DNA of 6,305 nucleotides from JAAFHS01 sp031396505. GTDB taxonomy: Bacteria; Pseudomonadota; Alphaproteobacteria; Rhodobacterales; Rhodobacteraceae. Below, one piece after another: positions 5,755 through 6,305 of the stretch; the first letter of the stretch is position 1, and every line of letters starts with the position of its first letter. Location: positions 1 through 6,305 of the forward strand of contig JANNKX010000363.1 of assembly GCA_031396505.1 (NCBI GenBank), written 5' to 3'. Below the pieces are notes generated by a model that saw only the letters and a program-made list of their open reading frames with translations, was not told where the DNA came from and did not search any database. The position numbers were made by a program, and so were the translations under genes.

Positions 5755-6060
5755 ATGGTTGGACTGGAACATTACCTGACGGTGGCGGCGGCGCTGTTTG
5801 TCATTGGCATCTTTGGCATCTTCCTGAACCGGAAGAACGTCATCGTGATCCTGATGTCGATCGAGCTGATGCTGCTCGCGGTCAATATCAACCTTGTGGC
5901 GTTCTCCACTCATCTGGGGGACCTCACGGGCCAGATTTTCACCATGTTCGTGCTGACGGTGGCGGCGGCCGAGGCGGCCATCGGGCTTGCGATCCTTGTG
6001 GTGTTCTTCCGCACGCGGGGCACGATTGATGTTGAAGACGTGAATGTGATGAAGGGCTGA
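5755..6060 (+). CDS. nuoK: NADH-quinone oxidoreductase subunit K (ND4L homologue)
   Basis: Small membrane-arm subunit that contributes to the proton path between NuoJ and NuoN. Length 101 residues, standard for the family, with three membrane helices at about 6-23, 28-50 and 60-85. The two buried glutamates needed for coupled activity in E. coli (E36 and E72 there) are present as E37 in 'L-M-S-I-E-L-M-L-L-A-V-N-I-N' and E73 in 'V-A-A-A-E-A-A-I-G-L'. A good Shine-Dalgarno (GAGGG, 8-nt spacing) supports the ATG. Unlike the other junctions here, it is not coupled by overlap to the gene before it, because of the 62-nt spacer. nuoL follows after 6 nt. Confidence 0.98.
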   Translation: MVGLEHYLTVAAALFVIGIFGIFLNRKNVIVILMSIELMLLAVNINLVAFSTHLGDLTGQIFTMFVLTVAAAEAAIGLAILVVFFRTRGTIDVEDVNVMKG

Positions 6061-6066
6061 CCCGGT

Positions 6067-6305
6067 ATGGCAACGATCATTCTTTTTGCGCCCTTGATCG
6101 GCGCGCTGATCTGCGGTTTCGGCTGGCGGTTCATTGGCGAGACGGCGGGGCAGGTGATCTCTACCGGGCTGCTGTTCCTTGCGGCGGGGCTGTCGTGGAT
6201 CATCTTCCTTGGCGGGAATTTCCCGGAGGACCCGATTGTCCTGATGCGCTGGATCGAGTCCGGCACTTTGGGGTCGGAATGGGCGATCCGGCTGGACCGG
6301 CTGAC
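6067..6305 (+). CDS. nuoL: NADH-quinone oxidoreductase subunit L (ND5 homologue), 3'-partial
   Basis: Start of the distal antiporter-like, proton-pumping subunit. ATG at 6067, 6 nt after the nuoK stop, with GAAGGG at 6051-6056 as Shine-Dalgarno inside the end of nuoK. The frame stays open to the window end (79 full codons of a protein normally around 600-700 residues). The visible N-terminus has two hydrophobic segments (about 2-20 and 30-49). It begins M-A-T-I-I-L-F-A-P-L-I-G-A-L-I-C-G and reaches W-A-I-R-L-D-R-L-T at 72-80, the conserved entry to the third helix of alphaproteobacterial NuoL. The functional Glu and Lys residues of the antiporter core lie beyond the window. Confidence 0.95.
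   Translation, partial: MATIILFAPLIGALICGFGWRFIGETAGQVISTGLLFLAAGLSWIIFLGGNFPEDPIVLMRWIESGTLGSEWAIRLDRL

Noticed and set aside
5574..6029. Forward open frame of 151 codons across the exported gene end and nuoK
   Set aside because: It is out of frame with two better supported genes and its translation is low-complexity His/Arg/Gly-rich.

Overview
The window is a stretch of a bacterial respiratory complex I (NADH:ubiquinone oxidoreductase, nuo) operon, with every gene on the + strand. Subunit order is nuoG (3' part), nuoH, nuoI, nuoJ, nuoK and the start of nuoL. The proteins are of the alphaproteobacterial/mitochondrial type. NuoG lacks the N7 cluster cysteines and carries the mitochondrial-like SNIRVDTKG and NEEWISDKTRF segments. 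NuoH has [20 protein letters not shown]. The GC-rich composition and strong use of GGG, GCG and CTG codons fit a member of the Rhodobacterales (Rhodobacter/Paracoccus/Roseobacter relatives). The genus cannot be told from this window.

Layout: nuoG (open at the left edge, ends 1969); a small predicted lipoprotein (1973-2374); nuoH (2387-3424); a 59-codon GTG-start ORF that exactly fills the gap to nuoI (3426-3605); nuoI (3605-4099); a carboxymuconolactone-decarboxylase-like protein (4096-4503); nuoJ (4500-5126); a predicted exported six-cysteine protein of lower GC (5126-5692); a 62-nt spacer with small hairpins (5693-5754); nuoK (5755-6060); nuoL, open at the right edge (6067-6305).

The core genes make the electron-input arm (NuoG, with NuoI carrying electrons towards quinone) and the membrane arm (NuoH at the quinone site; NuoJ, NuoK and NuoL in proton translocation). 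Apart from the 62-nt spacer before nuoK, all junctions are 12 nt or less or overlap (ATGA, TAATG, TGATG). This points to one polycistronic mRNA with translational coupling. I see no convincing promoter or terminator inside the window.

The unusual content is the four non-Nuo genes placed singly in successive junctions: lipoprotein, 59-aa helical protein, CMD-like protein and exported Cys-rich protein. Extra unidentified reading frames are known in nuo/nqo clusters of Paracoccus and Rhodobacter, so the phenomenon itself is not new. The 59-aa ORF and the exported protein are the least ordinary. Both are AT-richer and use codons (ATA, AGA) rarely or never seen in the surrounding nuo genes. Nothing here looks like a mobile element, CRISPR array or RNA gene.
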